Below are positions 25,311 through 33,313 of a stretch of 33,313 nt of DNA, one piece after another (the stretch's first letter is position 1; every line of letters begins with the position of its first letter). The position numbers and the translations under genes are program-made. The notes beneath the pieces are model-generated. The model was given only the letters and a program-made list of their open reading frames with translations, searched no databases and had not been told where the DNA came from. Source of the stretch: Rathayibacter sp. SD072 (GTDB taxonomy: Bacteria; Actinomycetota; Actinomycetes; Actinomycetales; Microbacteriaceae); NCBI RefSeq assembly GCF_017355185.1, contig NZ_JADILJ010000041.1:1-33313 (forward strand), given 5' to 3'.

Positions 25311-28238
25311 GTGTCCGGCACGAAGAAGCTGGTGATCGTCGAGTCGCCGGCGAAGGCCAAGACCATCGCCCAGTACCTGGGCGACGGGTACGAGGTGCTC
25401 GCCTCCGTCGGCCACATCCGCGACCTCATCGAGCCCAAGAACCTCCCGCCCGAGCTCAAGAAGGGCCCGCTGGGCAAGTTCTCGGTCGACGTCGACAACG
25501 GCTTCGAGCCCTACTACGTCGTGTCGGACCAGAAGAAGAAGACCGTCGCCGACCTCAAGCGCGCGCTGAAGAACGCCGACGAGCTCTTCCTCGCGACGGA
25601 TGAGGACCGCGAGGGCGAGGCCATCGCGTGGCACCTCCTCGAGGAGCTCAAGCCCAAGGTCCCCGTGCACCGCATGGTCTTCCACGAGATCACCAAGGAC
25701 GCGATCCAGAAGGCCAGCCAGAACACCCGCGACATCGACACCTCCCTCGTCGACGCGCAGGAGACCCGCCGGATCCTCGACCGCCTCTACGGCTACGAGA
25801 TCTCGCCCGTGCTCTGGCGCAAGGTCGGACCCGGGCTCTCGGCCGGACGCGTGCAGTCCGCCGCCACCCGCCTCGTCGTCGACCGCGAGCGCGAGCGTCT
25901 CGCCTTCGTCTCGGCGAGCTACTGGGACCTCGCGACGGTCCTCGCTCCCCAGTCCGACGCCTCGGCGGGCTTCGACGCCCGACTGGCGCGCCTGGACGGC
26001 AAGCGCATCGGAAGCGGCCGCGATTTCGACGACCGCGGAGAGCTCAAGAGCGACGTCACCGTGCTCGACGAGACCAGCGCCACCGCTCTGGCCACCGCGT
26101 TGCGCGATCCGGCGACGCTCGTGCGCGTCACGAACCTCGAGTCCAAGCCCTACTCGCGCCGGCCCGCCGCTCCGTTCACCACGTCGACGCTCCAGCAGGA
26201 GGCGGCGCGCAAGCTCCGCTTCTCGGCTCGCCAGACCATGAGCGTGGCGCAGTCGCTGTACGAGAACGGCTTCATCACCTACATGAGGACCGACTCGCCC
26301 AACCTGTCGCAGCAGGCGATCACCGCGGCGCGCTCGCAGGCGACCGCGCTCTACGGCGCCGAGACCGTGCCCGACAAGCCGCGCCTCTACTCCGGCAAGA
26401 ACAAGAACGCACAGGAGGCGCACGAGGCGATCCGGCCCGCCGGCGAGACCTTCCGCACCCCCGACCAGCTCGCGGGCACCCTCCGCGGCAACGACCACCG
26501 CCTCTACGACCTGATCTGGAAGCGCACCGTCGCCTCGCAGATGGCCGACGCCAAGGGCTCGACCGCCACCGTCACTCTCGAGGCCAACCCGGCCGGCGAC
26601 ACGGCCCGCAGCGCGGAGTTCACCGCGTCCGGCACGGTCATCACCTTCCGCGGCTTCCTGCTCGCCTACGAGGAGGGCCGCGACGAGGAGCGCCACGGCG
26701 CCCGCGACGAGAAGGACGCCAAGCTGCCCGTGCTCGAGGTCGGCCAGTCCCTGGTCGTCGCCGAGGTCGAGGCGAAGGGCCACGAGACCTCGCCGCCCCC
26801 GCGCTACACGGAGGCGAGCCTCGTCAAGTCGCTCGAAGAGCTGGGGATCGGGCGCCCCTCGACCTACGCGTCGATCATCTCGACCATCGTCGACCGCGGC
26901 TACGTCACTCCGCGCGGCACGGCCCTCGTGCCGAACTGGATCGCGTTCTCGGTGGTCCGCCTGCTCGAGGACTTCTTCTCGGACCTCGTCGAGTACGACT
27001 TCACCGCCGAGATGGAGGGCGACCTCGACCGCATCGCCGGCGGCGAGGAGGACCGGGTCGACTGGCTGAACCGCTTCTACTTCGGCGGCGGTGCGCACCC
27101 CGGACTCCGCAACGTCGTCGACAACCTCGGCGAGATCGACGCGAAGAGCATCAACTCCATCCGCATCACCGATGACATCACGCTGCGGATCGGCAAGTAC
27201 GGCCCGTACCTCGAGGTCGCCGAGGAGGAGGGTCAGGAGACGCCGCGCCGGGTCAACCTGCCGCTCGAGCTCGCTCCCGACGAGCTCACGCCGGCCAAAG
27301 CGCAGGAGCTCATCGACGCCCCGGTCCAGACCGACCGGGTGCTCGGCAGCAACCCCGAAAGCAGCAAGACCGTCGTCGTGAAGGACGGGCGCTTCGGCCC
27401 GTACGTCACCGAGGTCGACCCCGAGCCCGAGACGACCGCGGACCCGGCGACGGGCGAGGTCGTCGAGCCCGCGCCGGCCAAGCGGGGAGCGAAGAAGCCC
27501 GCGGTCGTGAAGCCGCGCACCTCCTCCCTCTTCAAGTCGATGGACGTCGCGTCGATCGACCTGGCGACCGCGCTCCGGCTGCTCGACCTCCCGCGCACAG
27601 TGGGCGAGGACCCCGAGACGGGCGAGCCGATCACGGCTCAGAACGGCCGCTACGGCCCCTACCTCAAGAAGGGCACCGACAGCCGGTCGCTCACGAGCGA
27701 GGACCAGATCTTCGAGGTCGATCTGCCGACCGCGCTGGAGGTGTTCGCGCAGCCCAAGTACGGAGCGAAGCGGGCGTCGAGCGCTCTGAAGGAGTTCGAG
27801 GCGGACCCGGTCAGCGGCAAGCCGATCCGGATCCGCGACGGCCGCTTCGGCGCCTACGTCACCGACGGCGAGACGAACGTCACGATCCCCAAGGGCCAGA
27901 CGATCGAGGAGATCGACTTCGAGCAGGCCGTGCAGATGCTCGCCGACAAGCGCGCCAAGGGACCGGTCAAGAAGGCCCCGGCGAAGCGCGCTCCGGCCAA
28001 GAAGCCGGCGGCGAAGACGACAGCTGCGAAGACCACTGCGGCGAAGACCACTGCGGCGAAGACCACTGCGGCGAAGACGACGGCTGCCACGAAGACCGCT
28101 GCCAAGACGACGGCTGCGAAGACGACGGCTGCCAAGACGACCGCCGCGAAGACCACTGCGGCCAAGTCCACCACCGCGCGCAAGCCGGCCGCGAAGAAGC
28201 CCGCGGCCGCGTCGGAGGCGACGGGCGCGACGGAGTGA
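25311..28238 (+). CDS. topA: DNA topoisomerase I
   Basis: A 975-residue type IA topoisomerase that relaxes negative supercoils. The Toprim domain starts at KKLVIVESPAKAKTI and includes the acidic DEDREGEAIAWHL. The catalytic tyrosine is Y324 in GFITYMRTDSPN, and the gate domain has GRPSTYASII. The C-terminal part has repeated non-zinc Topo_C modules with GRFGPYVT, GRYGPYLK and GRFGAYVT. As usual in actinobacteria there are no zinc fingers; instead the protein ends in a lysine/alanine tail of AAKTT repeats (about residues 884-975), known in related enzymes to aid processive DNA binding. GTG 25311 follows GAGGAGA by three bases. The stop overlaps the tmk start. Confidence 0.97.
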   Translation: MSGTKKLVIVESPAKAKTIAQYLGDGYEVLASVGHIRDLIEPKNLPPELKKGPLGKFSVDVDNGFEPYYVVSDQKKKTVADLKRALKNADELFLATDEDREGEAIAWHLLEELKPKVPVHRMVFHEITKDAIQKASQNTRDIDTSLVDAQETRRILDRLYGYEISPVLWRKVGPGLSAGRVQSAATRLVVDRERERLAFVSASYWDLATVLAPQSDASAGFDARLARLDGKRIGSGRDFDDRGELKSDVTVLDETSATALATALRDPATLVRVTNLESKPYSRRPAAPFTTSTLQQEAARKLRFSARQTMSVAQSLYENGFITYMRTDSPNLSQQAITAARSQATALYGAETVPDKPRLYSGKNKNAQEAHEAIRPAGETFRTPDQLAGTLRGNDHRLYDLIWKRTVASQMADAKGSTATVTLEANPAGDTARSAEFTASGTVITFRGFLLAYEEGRDEERHGARDEKDAKLPVLEVGQSLVVAEVEAKGHETSPPPRYTEASLVKSLEELGIGRPSTYASIISTIVDRGYVTPRGTALVPNWIAFSVVRLLEDFFSDLVEYDFTAEMEGDLDRIAGGEEDRVDWLNRFYFGGGAHPGLRNVVDNLGEIDAKSINSIRITDDITLRIGKYGPYLEVAEEEGQETPRRVNLPLELAPDELTPAKAQELIDAPVQTDRVLGSNPESSKTVVVKDGRFGPYVTEVDPEPETTADPATGEVVEPAPAKRGAKKPAVVKPRTSSLFKSMDVASIDLATALRLLDLPRTVGEDPETGEPITAQNGRYGPYLKKGTDSRSLTSEDQIFEVDLPTALEVFAQPKYGAKRASSALKEFEADPVSGKPIRIRDGRFGAYVTDGETNVTIPKGQTIEEIDFEQAVQMLADKRAKGPVKKAPAKRAPAKKPAAKTTAAKTTAAKTTAAKTTAAKTTAATKTAAKTTAAKTTAAKTTAAKTTAAKSTTARKPAAKKPAAASEATGATE
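28026..28070 (+). repeat. Three perfect 15-bp tandem repeats in the topA tail
   Basis: The unit GCGAAGACCACTGCG occurs three times in a row (28026, 28041, 28056), encoding successive AAKTT pentads, and degenerate copies continue to about 28170. Perfect DNA identity in a third-position-variable setting suggests recent slippage or copying, so repeat number may differ between strains. Confidence 0.85.
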
Positions 28239-28897
28239 CCGGGCTGTTCGTCACCCTCGAGGGCGGGGACGGCGCCGGCAAGACCACGCAGGCCCGGCTG
28301 CTCGAGGAGTGGCTGGGCTCGCGGGGCGAGACCGTCGTGCGCACGCGCGAGCCGGGCGGCACCGAGGTGGGGGTGCAGATCCGCGAGATCGTCCTGCACC
28401 ATCGCGGCGAGATCGACCCGCGCGCCGAGGCCCTGCTCTACGCGGCTGACCGCGCCCAGCACATCGGCACCCTGGTGCGACCGGCCATCGAGCGCGGCGA
28501 GGTGGTGGTCCAGGACCGCTACATCGACTCCTCCGTCGCCTACCAGGGCGCCGGGCGCGTGCTCGACGCGGGCGAGGTGAGACGCCTCTCGGAGTGGGCG
28601 ACGCACGACTTCCGCCCCGATCTGACCGTGCTGCTCGATCTCGATCCAGCGGTGGCCCGTTCGCGGCTCGACGCCGCTCGCACCCGGTTCGACCGGCTCG
28701 AGGCGGAGAAGGCCGAGTTCCACGAGCGCGTGCGGAGCGGCTTCCTCGCGATCGCTGACTCCGACCCCGAGCGCTTCCTCGTGCTCGACGCGACCCTGCC
28801 CGTCGAAGAGCTCGCGGCCGCGGTGCGCTCCCGCGTCGAGGAGCTCCTCGAGCGCCGGCGCTCCGACGGCGGCGGCCCTGTCGGTGCTCGCGGGTAG
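28235..28897 (+). CDS. tmk: Thymidylate kinase
   Basis: A 220-residue enzyme that phosphorylates dTMP to dTDP. The P-loop is FVTLEGGDGAGKTTQARLL, then REPGGTEVGVQIRE, the DR(Y/S) motif VVQDRYIDSSVAYQGAGR, and the LID-like RLDAARTRFDRLEAE with arginines. The GTG at 28235 overlaps the topA stop (GTGA), indicating translational coupling with topA. The C-terminal ~15 residues after LLERRRSDGG are a non-conserved extension. The stop codon TAG is also the first three bases of the -10 box for holB. Confidence 0.96.
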   Translation: MTGLFVTLEGGDGAGKTTQARLLEEWLGSRGETVVRTREPGGTEVGVQIREIVLHHRGEIDPRAEALLYAADRAQHIGTLVRPAIERGEVVVQDRYIDSSVAYQGAGRVLDAGEVRRLSEWATHDFRPDLTVLLDLDPAVARSRLDAARTRFDRLEAEKAEFHERVRSGFLAIADSDPERFLVLDATLPVEELAAAVRSRVEELLERRRSDGGGPVGARG

Positions 28898-28900
28898 CGT
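28895..28900 (+). promoter_or_regulatory. -10 box of holB, leaderless, overlapping the tmk stop
   Basis: TAGCGT contains the tmk stop codon (TAG, 28895-28897) and is followed by six bases (GGTCCC) and the holB GTG at 28907. No SD is present. This suggests holB is also transcribed separately from topA-tmk. Confidence 0.6.
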
Positions 28901-28906
28901 GGTCCC

Positions 28907-30073
28907 GTGAACGTCTGGAGCCAGCTCGTCGGTCAGGAGCACGCCATCGGCGCCCTCCGCGACGCCTCGACGCCGCGCACCGCCTCGGGCGACGAGTCGG
29001 CGTCCATGACGCACTCGTGGCTGATCACCGGGCCCCCCGGCTCCGGCCGGTCGAACCTCGCCTACGCGTTCGCCTCCGCGCTGCTGTGCCGGAACGGGGG
29101 CTGCGGCGAGTGCCCCGACTGCCGCCAGGTGGCCGCGCGCTCGCACCCCGACCTGTCGGTGCTCGCGACCGAGCGCGTGATCATCTCGATCGAGGAGGTG
29201 CGCAAGCTCGTCTCGAGCTCGCAGTACTCGCCGTCCGTCTCGCGGTACCGCGTGATGGTGATCGAGGACGCCGACCGGATGAGCGAGCGCACGTCCAACG
29301 TGCTCCTGAAGGCGCTCGAGGAGCCGCCGGAGCGCACCGTCTGGATCCTCTGCGCTCCCAGCGAGGCAGATCTCCTGCCCACCATCCGCTCCCGTGTGCG
29401 CTCCGTCCGCCTGCGCGTGCCGAGCGTGGAGGACGTCGCCGGGCTGCTCGAGCGGCGCGACGGAGTCGACGCGCAGACCGCGGAGCGCGCCGCGCGCCAG
29501 GCGCAGAGCCACATCGGCATGGCGCACCGCCTCGCCACCGACGCGAACGCGCGCGAGCGGCGCGAGGAGACCCTCCGCATCGCTCTGCGCCTGCGCGGGG
29601 TCTCCGACGCCGTCCTCGGGGCGGCCCGCCTCATCGAGGTCGCCACGGAGGACGCGAAGGCGATCACGCTCGAGCGCGACGAGGTCGAGCGCGCGCAGGC
29701 GCTCCGCTCGCTCGGGGTGGAGCCGGGGGGCACGATCCCGCCGCAGCTGCGGTCGCAGCTGCGCGCCCTCGAGGAGGACCAGAAGCGCCGCGCCACCCGC
29801 AGCCTGCGCGACGGGCTCGACCGGATCCTCGTCGACCTGCTCTCGCTCTACCGCGATGTCGTCCGGCTCCAGCTCGGCGCCCCCGGCGGCGTCATCAACG
29901 AGGAGGTCCGCGCCGAGATGACCGCGCTCGCCGAGTCCACCCGTCCCGAGCGCACACTCGCCGTGCTCGAGGCCGTCTCGACCGCGCGCCAGCGGATCGA
30001 CGCCAACGTGTCGCCCGTCCTCGCCCTCGAGGCGATGCTCGTCGTCGCCGCACGCCGCCCGGTGGCCGCGTGA
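28907..30073 (+). CDS. holB: DNA polymerase III subunit delta'
   Basis: A 388-residue clamp-loader subunit, related to DnaX. The N-terminal region has VWSQLVGQEHAIGALRDA, a modified P-loop GPPGSGRSNLAYAF in which the lysine is replaced by arginine (so no ATP hydrolysis is expected, as for delta'), and a four-cysteine zinc module CRNGGCGECPDCRQV. Next come ISIEEVRKLV, VMVIEDADRMSERTSNVLLKALEEPPE and a sensor-like PTIRSRVRSVRLRVPS. The C-terminal ~200 residues form the helical collar domain. The start is set by the leaderless -10. A gene with an overlapping GTGA junction follows. Confidence 0.95.
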   Translation: MNVWSQLVGQEHAIGALRDASTPRTASGDESASMTHSWLITGPPGSGRSNLAYAFASALLCRNGGCGECPDCRQVAARSHPDLSVLATERVIISIEEVRKLVSSSQYSPSVSRYRVMVIEDADRMSERTSNVLLKALEEPPERTVWILCAPSEADLLPTIRSRVRSVRLRVPSVEDVAGLLERRDGVDAQTAERAARQAQSHIGMAHRLATDANARERREETLRIALRLRGVSDAVLGAARLIEVATEDAKAITLERDEVERAQALRSLGVEPGGTIPPQLRSQLRALEEDQKRRATRSLRDGLDRILVDLLSLYRDVVRLQLGAPGGVINEEVRAEMTALAESTRPERTLAVLEAVSTARQRIDANVSPVLALEAMLVVAARRPVAA

Positions 30074-31593
30074 CGCGCGCCCGCCGCGCCCTCGGCGTCT
30101 CCGCGGTGCTCGCGACGACCGCGCTGCTCGCCGGCTGCTTCGCGCCGGGCCCCGCGGAGACGACGTCCACTCCCGCTCCGCAGTCGGTCGACGCCGCTCT
30201 CGAGCCGTACTACGGGCAGGTCCTCGTCTGGGACGACTGCGGCGACGACGCGCAGTGCACCGAGGCGACCGTGCCGCTCGACTGGGACGACCCGACGGGG
30301 GAGACCGCGTCGATCGCACTGGTCCGCCACCCCGCCGAGCAGCAGCCGGCGCTCGGCTCGCTGCTCGTGAATCCCGGCGGCCCGGGCGCCTCGGGCGTCG
30401 ACTTCATCCGGGACAGCGTCGATTACGCGGTCGACGACGAGCTCGCCGCCCGGTACGACGTCGTGGGCTTCGATCCGCGCGGCGTCGGCGCCTCCACCGC
30501 CGTCTCGTGCCTCGACGACGCCGGCCTCGACTCCTACCTGTACGACATCACGCCGGGGGAGCGCGGCAGCGACGAGTGGATCGCGGCGCAGCGGACCGCC
30601 GCCGCGGCGTTCGCCGACGCCTGCGCCCAGCGCAGTGGCGCGCTCCTCGGCGAGGTCGGGACGCCGAACGCCGCGCGCGACCTCGATGTGCTCCGCGCCG
30701 CTCTCGGCGACGAGTCGTTGAACTACCTGGGCTACTCCTACGGGACGTTCCTCGGAGCGACGTACGCGGGACTCTTCCCCGACCGCGTGGGGCGTCTCGT
30801 GCTCGACGGGGCGATCGATCCGGCCGCGACGTCGCTCGACGTCGTGCGCGAGCAGGCGAAGGGCTTCGAGAGCGCCCTGCGCGCCTACCTCGCCGACTGC
30901 CTCGGCACCGCGGCCTGCCCGTTCACGGGCTCGGTCGAGGACGGGATGGCGCAGGTCCGGGCGATGCTGGAGCGCGTTGACGCGTCGCCCATCCGCGCGG
31001 CCGACGGGCGCGTCCTCGGCTCCAGCACCCTCTTCACCGCGATCGTCTACCCGCTCTACGACTCGGGGGCGTGGGGCGCACTGAGCGAGATGCTGGCGGA
31101 GGTGCGGAAGGGCGCGGCGGAGACCGCGTTCCAGTACGCGGACGCCTACAACGGACGCGATGCCGACGGCGGCTACCGGGACAACGCGACCGAGGCGTTC
31201 CTCGCGATCAACTGCGTCGACTACTCCTACACGGGTGACACCGCCGTGATGCGGGCCGACGCCGCCGCCCTCGAGGAGGCGGCTCCCACGATCGGGCGCT
31301 ACATGGCCTACGGCGACATCCTCTGCAGCGAGTGGCCGGCGGCCTTCGAGGGCTCCCGCGCGCCCATCGCGGCGGAGGGCTCCGCGCCGATCCTGGTCGT
31401 CGGCACCACCAACGATCCCGCCACGCCCTACGTCTGGGCCGAGGCACTTGCCGGGCAGTTGGCCGAGGGCCGGCTCCTCACCTACACCGGCGAGGGGCAC
31501 ACCGCCTACAACAAGTCGAACGCGTGCGTGAACGACACGGTCGACGCCTACCTGCTCGAGGGCGTCGTGCCGGAGGAGGATCCGCAGTGCTGA
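30070..31593 (+). CDS. Secreted lipoprotein alpha/beta hydrolase (tripeptidyl aminopeptidase-like)
   Basis: A 507-residue exported hydrolase. The N-terminal signal ends in the lipobox LLAGC (cysteine about residue 23), so it should be a membrane-anchored lipoprotein. The fold begins GSLLVNPGGPGASGVDF and FDPRGVG (oxyanion region), the nucleophile is S223 in LGYSYGTFLG, the acid D449 in TTNDPATP and the histidine H477 in GEGHTAYN. This is the pattern of Streptomyces-type tripeptidyl aminopeptidases (SlpD/SlpE/TAP). The natural substrate is not known. GTG 30070 overlaps the holB stop by four bases (GTGA), so it is coupled to holB despite the unrelated function. Confidence 0.92.
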   Translation: MTRARRALGVSAVLATTALLAGCFAPGPAETTSTPAPQSVDAALEPYYGQVLVWDDCGDDAQCTEATVPLDWDDPTGETASIALVRHPAEQQPALGSLLVNPGGPGASGVDFIRDSVDYAVDDELAARYDVVGFDPRGVGASTAVSCLDDAGLDSYLYDITPGERGSDEWIAAQRTAAAAFADACAQRSGALLGEVGTPNAARDLDVLRAALGDESLNYLGYSYGTFLGATYAGLFPDRVGRLVLDGAIDPAATSLDVVREQAKGFESALRAYLADCLGTAACPFTGSVEDGMAQVRAMLERVDASPIRAADGRVLGSSTLFTAIVYPLYDSGAWGALSEMLAEVRKGAAETAFQYADAYNGRDADGGYRDNATEAFLAINCVDYSYTGDTAVMRADAAALEEAAPTIGRYMAYGDILCSEWPAAFEGSRAPIAAEGSAPILVVGTTNDPATPYVWAEALAGQLAEGRLLTYTGEGHTAYNKSNACVNDTVDAYLLEGVVPEEDPQC

Positions 31594-32210
31594 ACGAGAC
31601 CGGCGCCCCGGGCGCCCGCCCCGGCCTCCGCGAGCGCAAGCGGCTCGCCACCCGACGGGCGATCGAGATGGCCGTGCTCCGCCTGGCCACCGAGCGCGGC
31701 CCCGACCGCGTGACGATCGAGGACGTCTCGCGGCAGGCCGATGTCTCGACCCGGACCTTCTTCAACTACTTCGCCTCGAAGGAGGACGCCCTCGTCGGCG
31801 GTCTCCCCGTGATCACCGACGACACCGCCGCCGACTTCCTCCGGGGAGACGGCCCGGTGCTCGAGGCGCTGCAGAGCGTCTTCGTCGCCGCCGTAGAGGA
31901 GCCGATGGAGGACGACCGCGAGCTGCACCTGCTCCGGCGCGAGCTGTTCCGCGAGCACCCGCAGCTCGTCGGTCTCAAGATCGCGGGGATGCGCGACTTC
32001 GAGATCGCGGTGGAGGAGCTCGTGGCGGACCGCCTCTCGCGCACCGAGCCCGATGTCGAACGCGCGCGCAGCCGCGCCCGTATGCTCACCCTCGTCGGAC
32101 TCGCCGCGATGCGGCACGCCTGGGCGGGTTGGGCGGACCAGGACGGACGCGAGGCCCTCGCCGGCCGTGTGGCCGCGTCCTTCGAGGAGCTCCGCGCCGT
32201 CCTCGCGTGA
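31587..32210 (+). CDS. TetR-family transcriptional regulator
   Basis: A 207-residue regulator. The N-terminal helix-turn-helix spans about residues 14-60: RLATRRAIEMAVLRLATERGPDRVTIEDVSRQADVSTRTFFNYF is read in three blocks that match the TetR pattern, including the FFNYFASKEDAL signature. The C-terminal ligand-binding half is unique, so the effector is unknown. GTG 31587 is chosen because GGAGGAGGA lies 7-15 bases upstream and it overlaps the previous stop by seven bases. It most likely shares a transcript with the hydrolase upstream; whether it represses that gene or others cannot be seen from sequence. Confidence 0.9.
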   Translation: MLNETGAPGARPGLRERKRLATRRAIEMAVLRLATERGPDRVTIEDVSRQADVSTRTFFNYFASKEDALVGGLPVITDDTAADFLRGDGPVLEALQSVFVAAVEEPMEDDRELHLLRRELFREHPQLVGLKIAGMRDFEIAVEELVADRLSRTEPDVERARSRARMLTLVGLAAMRHAWAGWADQDGREALAGRVAASFEELRAVLA

Positions 32211-32236
32211 GGGGGTGGGCCGTGCCGGCCGTCGTG

Positions 32237-32266
32237 TTCACGACCGGGCTCGGCAGCGGGTATGCT
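32237..32266 (+). promoter_or_regulatory. Promoter of tRNA-Thr
   Basis: TTCACG (32237-32242) and TATGCT (32261-32266) are 18 bases apart. The expected start near 32273 leaves a ~29-base leader containing a small GGGGC-TCAG-GCCCC hairpin (32281-32294) before the tRNA. Confidence 0.65.
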
Positions 32267-32301
32267 GTGTACTCGTGTCCGGGGCTCAGGCCCCTGTTCA
32301 C

Positions 32302-32377
32302 GCCGCCTTAGCTCAGTCGGCAGAGCGTCTCACTCGTAATGAGAAGGTCGTGGGTTCGATTCCCACAGGCGGCTCCA
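32302..32377 (+). tRNA. tRNA-Thr (CGT anticodon)
   Basis: A 76-base cloverleaf with encoded CCA. The acceptor arm is GCCGCCT with AGGCGGC, the D arm is in AGCTCAGTCGGCAGAGC, and the anticodon stem-loop is TCTCA-CTCGTAA-TGAGA with anticodon CGT. The T arm contains GGTTCGATTCC. The discriminator base is T. Confidence 0.96.
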
Positions 32378-32463
32378 CATTGCACCTGCAGGTACAGCCA
32401 GGAGTGCAGCCGGTCGCACGATCCCGCTGATCCGGCTTCCAGGAGCCGCTCGCGAGCCGCGAC

Positions 32464-32469
32464 TACCAT
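32464..32469 (+). promoter_or_regulatory. -10 box of dacB-like gene, leaderless
   Basis: TACCAT is followed by seven bases (GTCGTGG) and ATG at 32477. The ATG at 32468 overlaps this box and would lie upstream of the transcription start, so 32477 is the better start. No SD precedes either. Confidence 0.55.
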
Positions 32470-32476
32470 GTCGTGG

Positions 32477-33313
32477 ATGACCGAGCCGAGACCGACCGAC
32501 GCCGCCCGCCGACGGCCGTGGCTGCTCGCCGTGTCCGGTGCCGTCGTCGCCGTGCTGCTGGGGACGGGCGCGGTCGCCGTCGGAGCGGCGATCGGCGGTG
32601 ACGCGCCCCGGGTGGCCGCCACCTCGACCCCGTCATCGACCGCGACCGCCGCCCCGACCGCCACTCCCACTCCCTCCGCCCGGCCGACCGCCGCGGAGAT
32701 CACGTCCGCCCTGCGCACCTGCTCCGTCGCCGACGCGGCGGCCGACCCGCGGCTCGGGTCGATGCAGGCGCGCGTCGTCGACGCGGCGACCGGCCAGGTG
32801 CTGTTCGACCGCGGAGGACTCACTCCCTCGCGCACCGCGAGCGCCCTCAAGATCCTGACCGCCGCCTCCGCTCTGGCGGTGCTCGGACCCGACACGCGCA
32901 TCGCCACGACCGTGGTGCGCGGGGAGGCGCCCGGCTCCGTCGTGCTCGTCGGCGGCGGCGACCTCACCCTCAGCCGCCTGCCGAGCGGGCAGGAGTCGTT
33001 CTACCCGGGAGCGGCGCACCTCGACGACCTCGCAGCGCAGGTCGGGAGCGCATGGGCGGCCGACCCCGCGACGGCCGGCGCTCCGATCACCTCGCTGGTC
33101 CTGGACTCCTCCCTCTTCACCGGCGACACCTGGCAGCCGTCGTGGAACCGCAAGGAGCAGACGCAGGGCTACATGCCCGAGATCACGGCGCTGCAGGTCG
33201 ACGGAGACCGCGCCGATCCGACCGCGTCCACCTCGGTCCGCGGCACGGACCCGATCGGGCGGGCGGGTTCCGCGTTCGCCGGCGAGCTGCCCGGATCGCC
33301 GACCGTCAGCACG
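32477..33313 (+). CDS. dacB: D-alanyl-D-alanine carboxypeptidase/endopeptidase, PBP4 type (partial, runs off the end)
   Basis: The first 279 codons of a class C penicillin-binding protein that trims or opens peptidoglycan cross-links. After a basic start (RRRPWLL) there is a signal anchor (AVSGAVVAVLLGTGAVAVGAAIGG) and a Thr/Pro/Ser/Ala-rich linker. The active-site S122-A-L-K125 is in RTASALKILTAASAL (SxxK motif; the usual PAST-K is TASALK here), followed by VLVGGGDLTLSR and SWNRKEQTQGYMPEITALQVDGDR, all typical of PBP4. Later motifs (SxN, KTG) lie beyond the window. The start is explained by the leaderless -10. The frame remains open to the last base. Confidence 0.9.
   Translation, partial: MTEPRPTDAARRRPWLLAVSGAVVAVLLGTGAVAVGAAIGGDAPRVAATSTPSSTATAAPTATPTPSARPTAAEITSALRTCSVADAAADPRLGSMQARVVDAATGQVLFDRGGLTPSRTASALKILTAASALAVLGPDTRIATTVVRGEAPGSVVLVGGGDLTLSRLPSGQESFYPGAAHLDDLAAQVGSAWAADPATAGAPITSLVLDSSLFTGDTWQPSWNRKEQTQGYMPEITALQVDGDRADPTASTSVRGTDPIGRAGSAFAGELPGSPTVST

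Noticed and set aside
22032-27098. A 1688-codon open frame on the minus strand across the tad genes and topA
   Set aside because: It is a GC-rich antisense shadow: it runs over well-recognised genes on the plus strand, its product is low-complexity Arg/Ala/Pro/Gly sequence and it has no recognisable domain.
28026-28170. CRISPR-like or transposon-like repeat array
   Set aside because: The repeats are contiguous 15-base units without spacers and code for the lysine-rich TopA tail.

Overview
The window is chromosomal DNA from a high-GC actinobacterium (about 70% G+C, GTG starts common, TANNNT -10 boxes placed 6-8 bases before start codons). Gene content and order (recR-lysC-asd; mqo; a Rv2578c-type radical SAM gene; topA-tmk-holB; a tad pilus locus beside a 6C small RNA; a PASTA-containing class A PBP beside a metallophosphoesterase) point to Actinomycetes, most likely Microbacteriaceae. 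The genus cannot be fixed by eye. No insertion sequence, prophage, CRISPR array or integration scar was seen, and all genes share the same strong GC bias.

Layout. 1-3351: end of dnaX, then recR, then the first two steps of aspartate-family amino acid synthesis (lysC, asd). 3497-7553: malate:quinone oxidoreductase, an apparently SOS-controlled radical SAM protein, an orphan NarL-type response regulator and thymidine kinase. 7619-13978: an exopolysaccharide block with a lipid-linked sugar transferase, an unusual HprK-like kinase fused to a PqqD-like domain, a Wzz/BY-kinase, a low-molecular-weight tyrosine phosphatase and UDP-glucose dehydrogenase. It ends in a long hairpin, and no glycosyltransferase, polymerase or flippase lies here. 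14087-19132: VanZ-like protein, tRNA-Pro(CGG), metallophosphoesterase, class A PBP, a small DUF4177-like protein and RidA. 19171-24754: acetyl-CoA synthetase, a divergent 6C small RNA, and a compact tad operon (tadA, a tadB-tadC fusion, flp-like pilin, two pseudopilin-like genes). 24776-31593: a small unknown gene, then topA-tmk-holB and a secreted alpha/beta hydrolase. 31587-33313: TetR regulator, tRNA-Thr(CGT) and the start of a dacB-type D-Ala-D-Ala carboxypeptidase.

How genes work together: the BY-kinase and phosphatase should form the phosphorylation cycle that controls polymer export. The sugar transferase starts repeat-unit synthesis and UDP-glucose dehydrogenase supplies UDP-glucuronate. 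topA, tmk and holB form a DNA-replication group linked by overlapping stops and starts. The tad genes form a translationally coupled run with four-base ATGA/GTGA overlaps.

The most interesting items are: (i) a LexA-type palindrome over the promoter of the radical SAM gene, whose protein ends in a sliding-clamp-like QPTLF; (ii) the kinase-PqqD fusion in the polysaccharide operon, followed by a TGATG-coupled 32-codon ORF; (iii) a clear 6C RNA with its own promoter and terminator between acs and tad; (iv) at least seven genes that look leaderless; (v) a topA leader with four consecutive hairpins.
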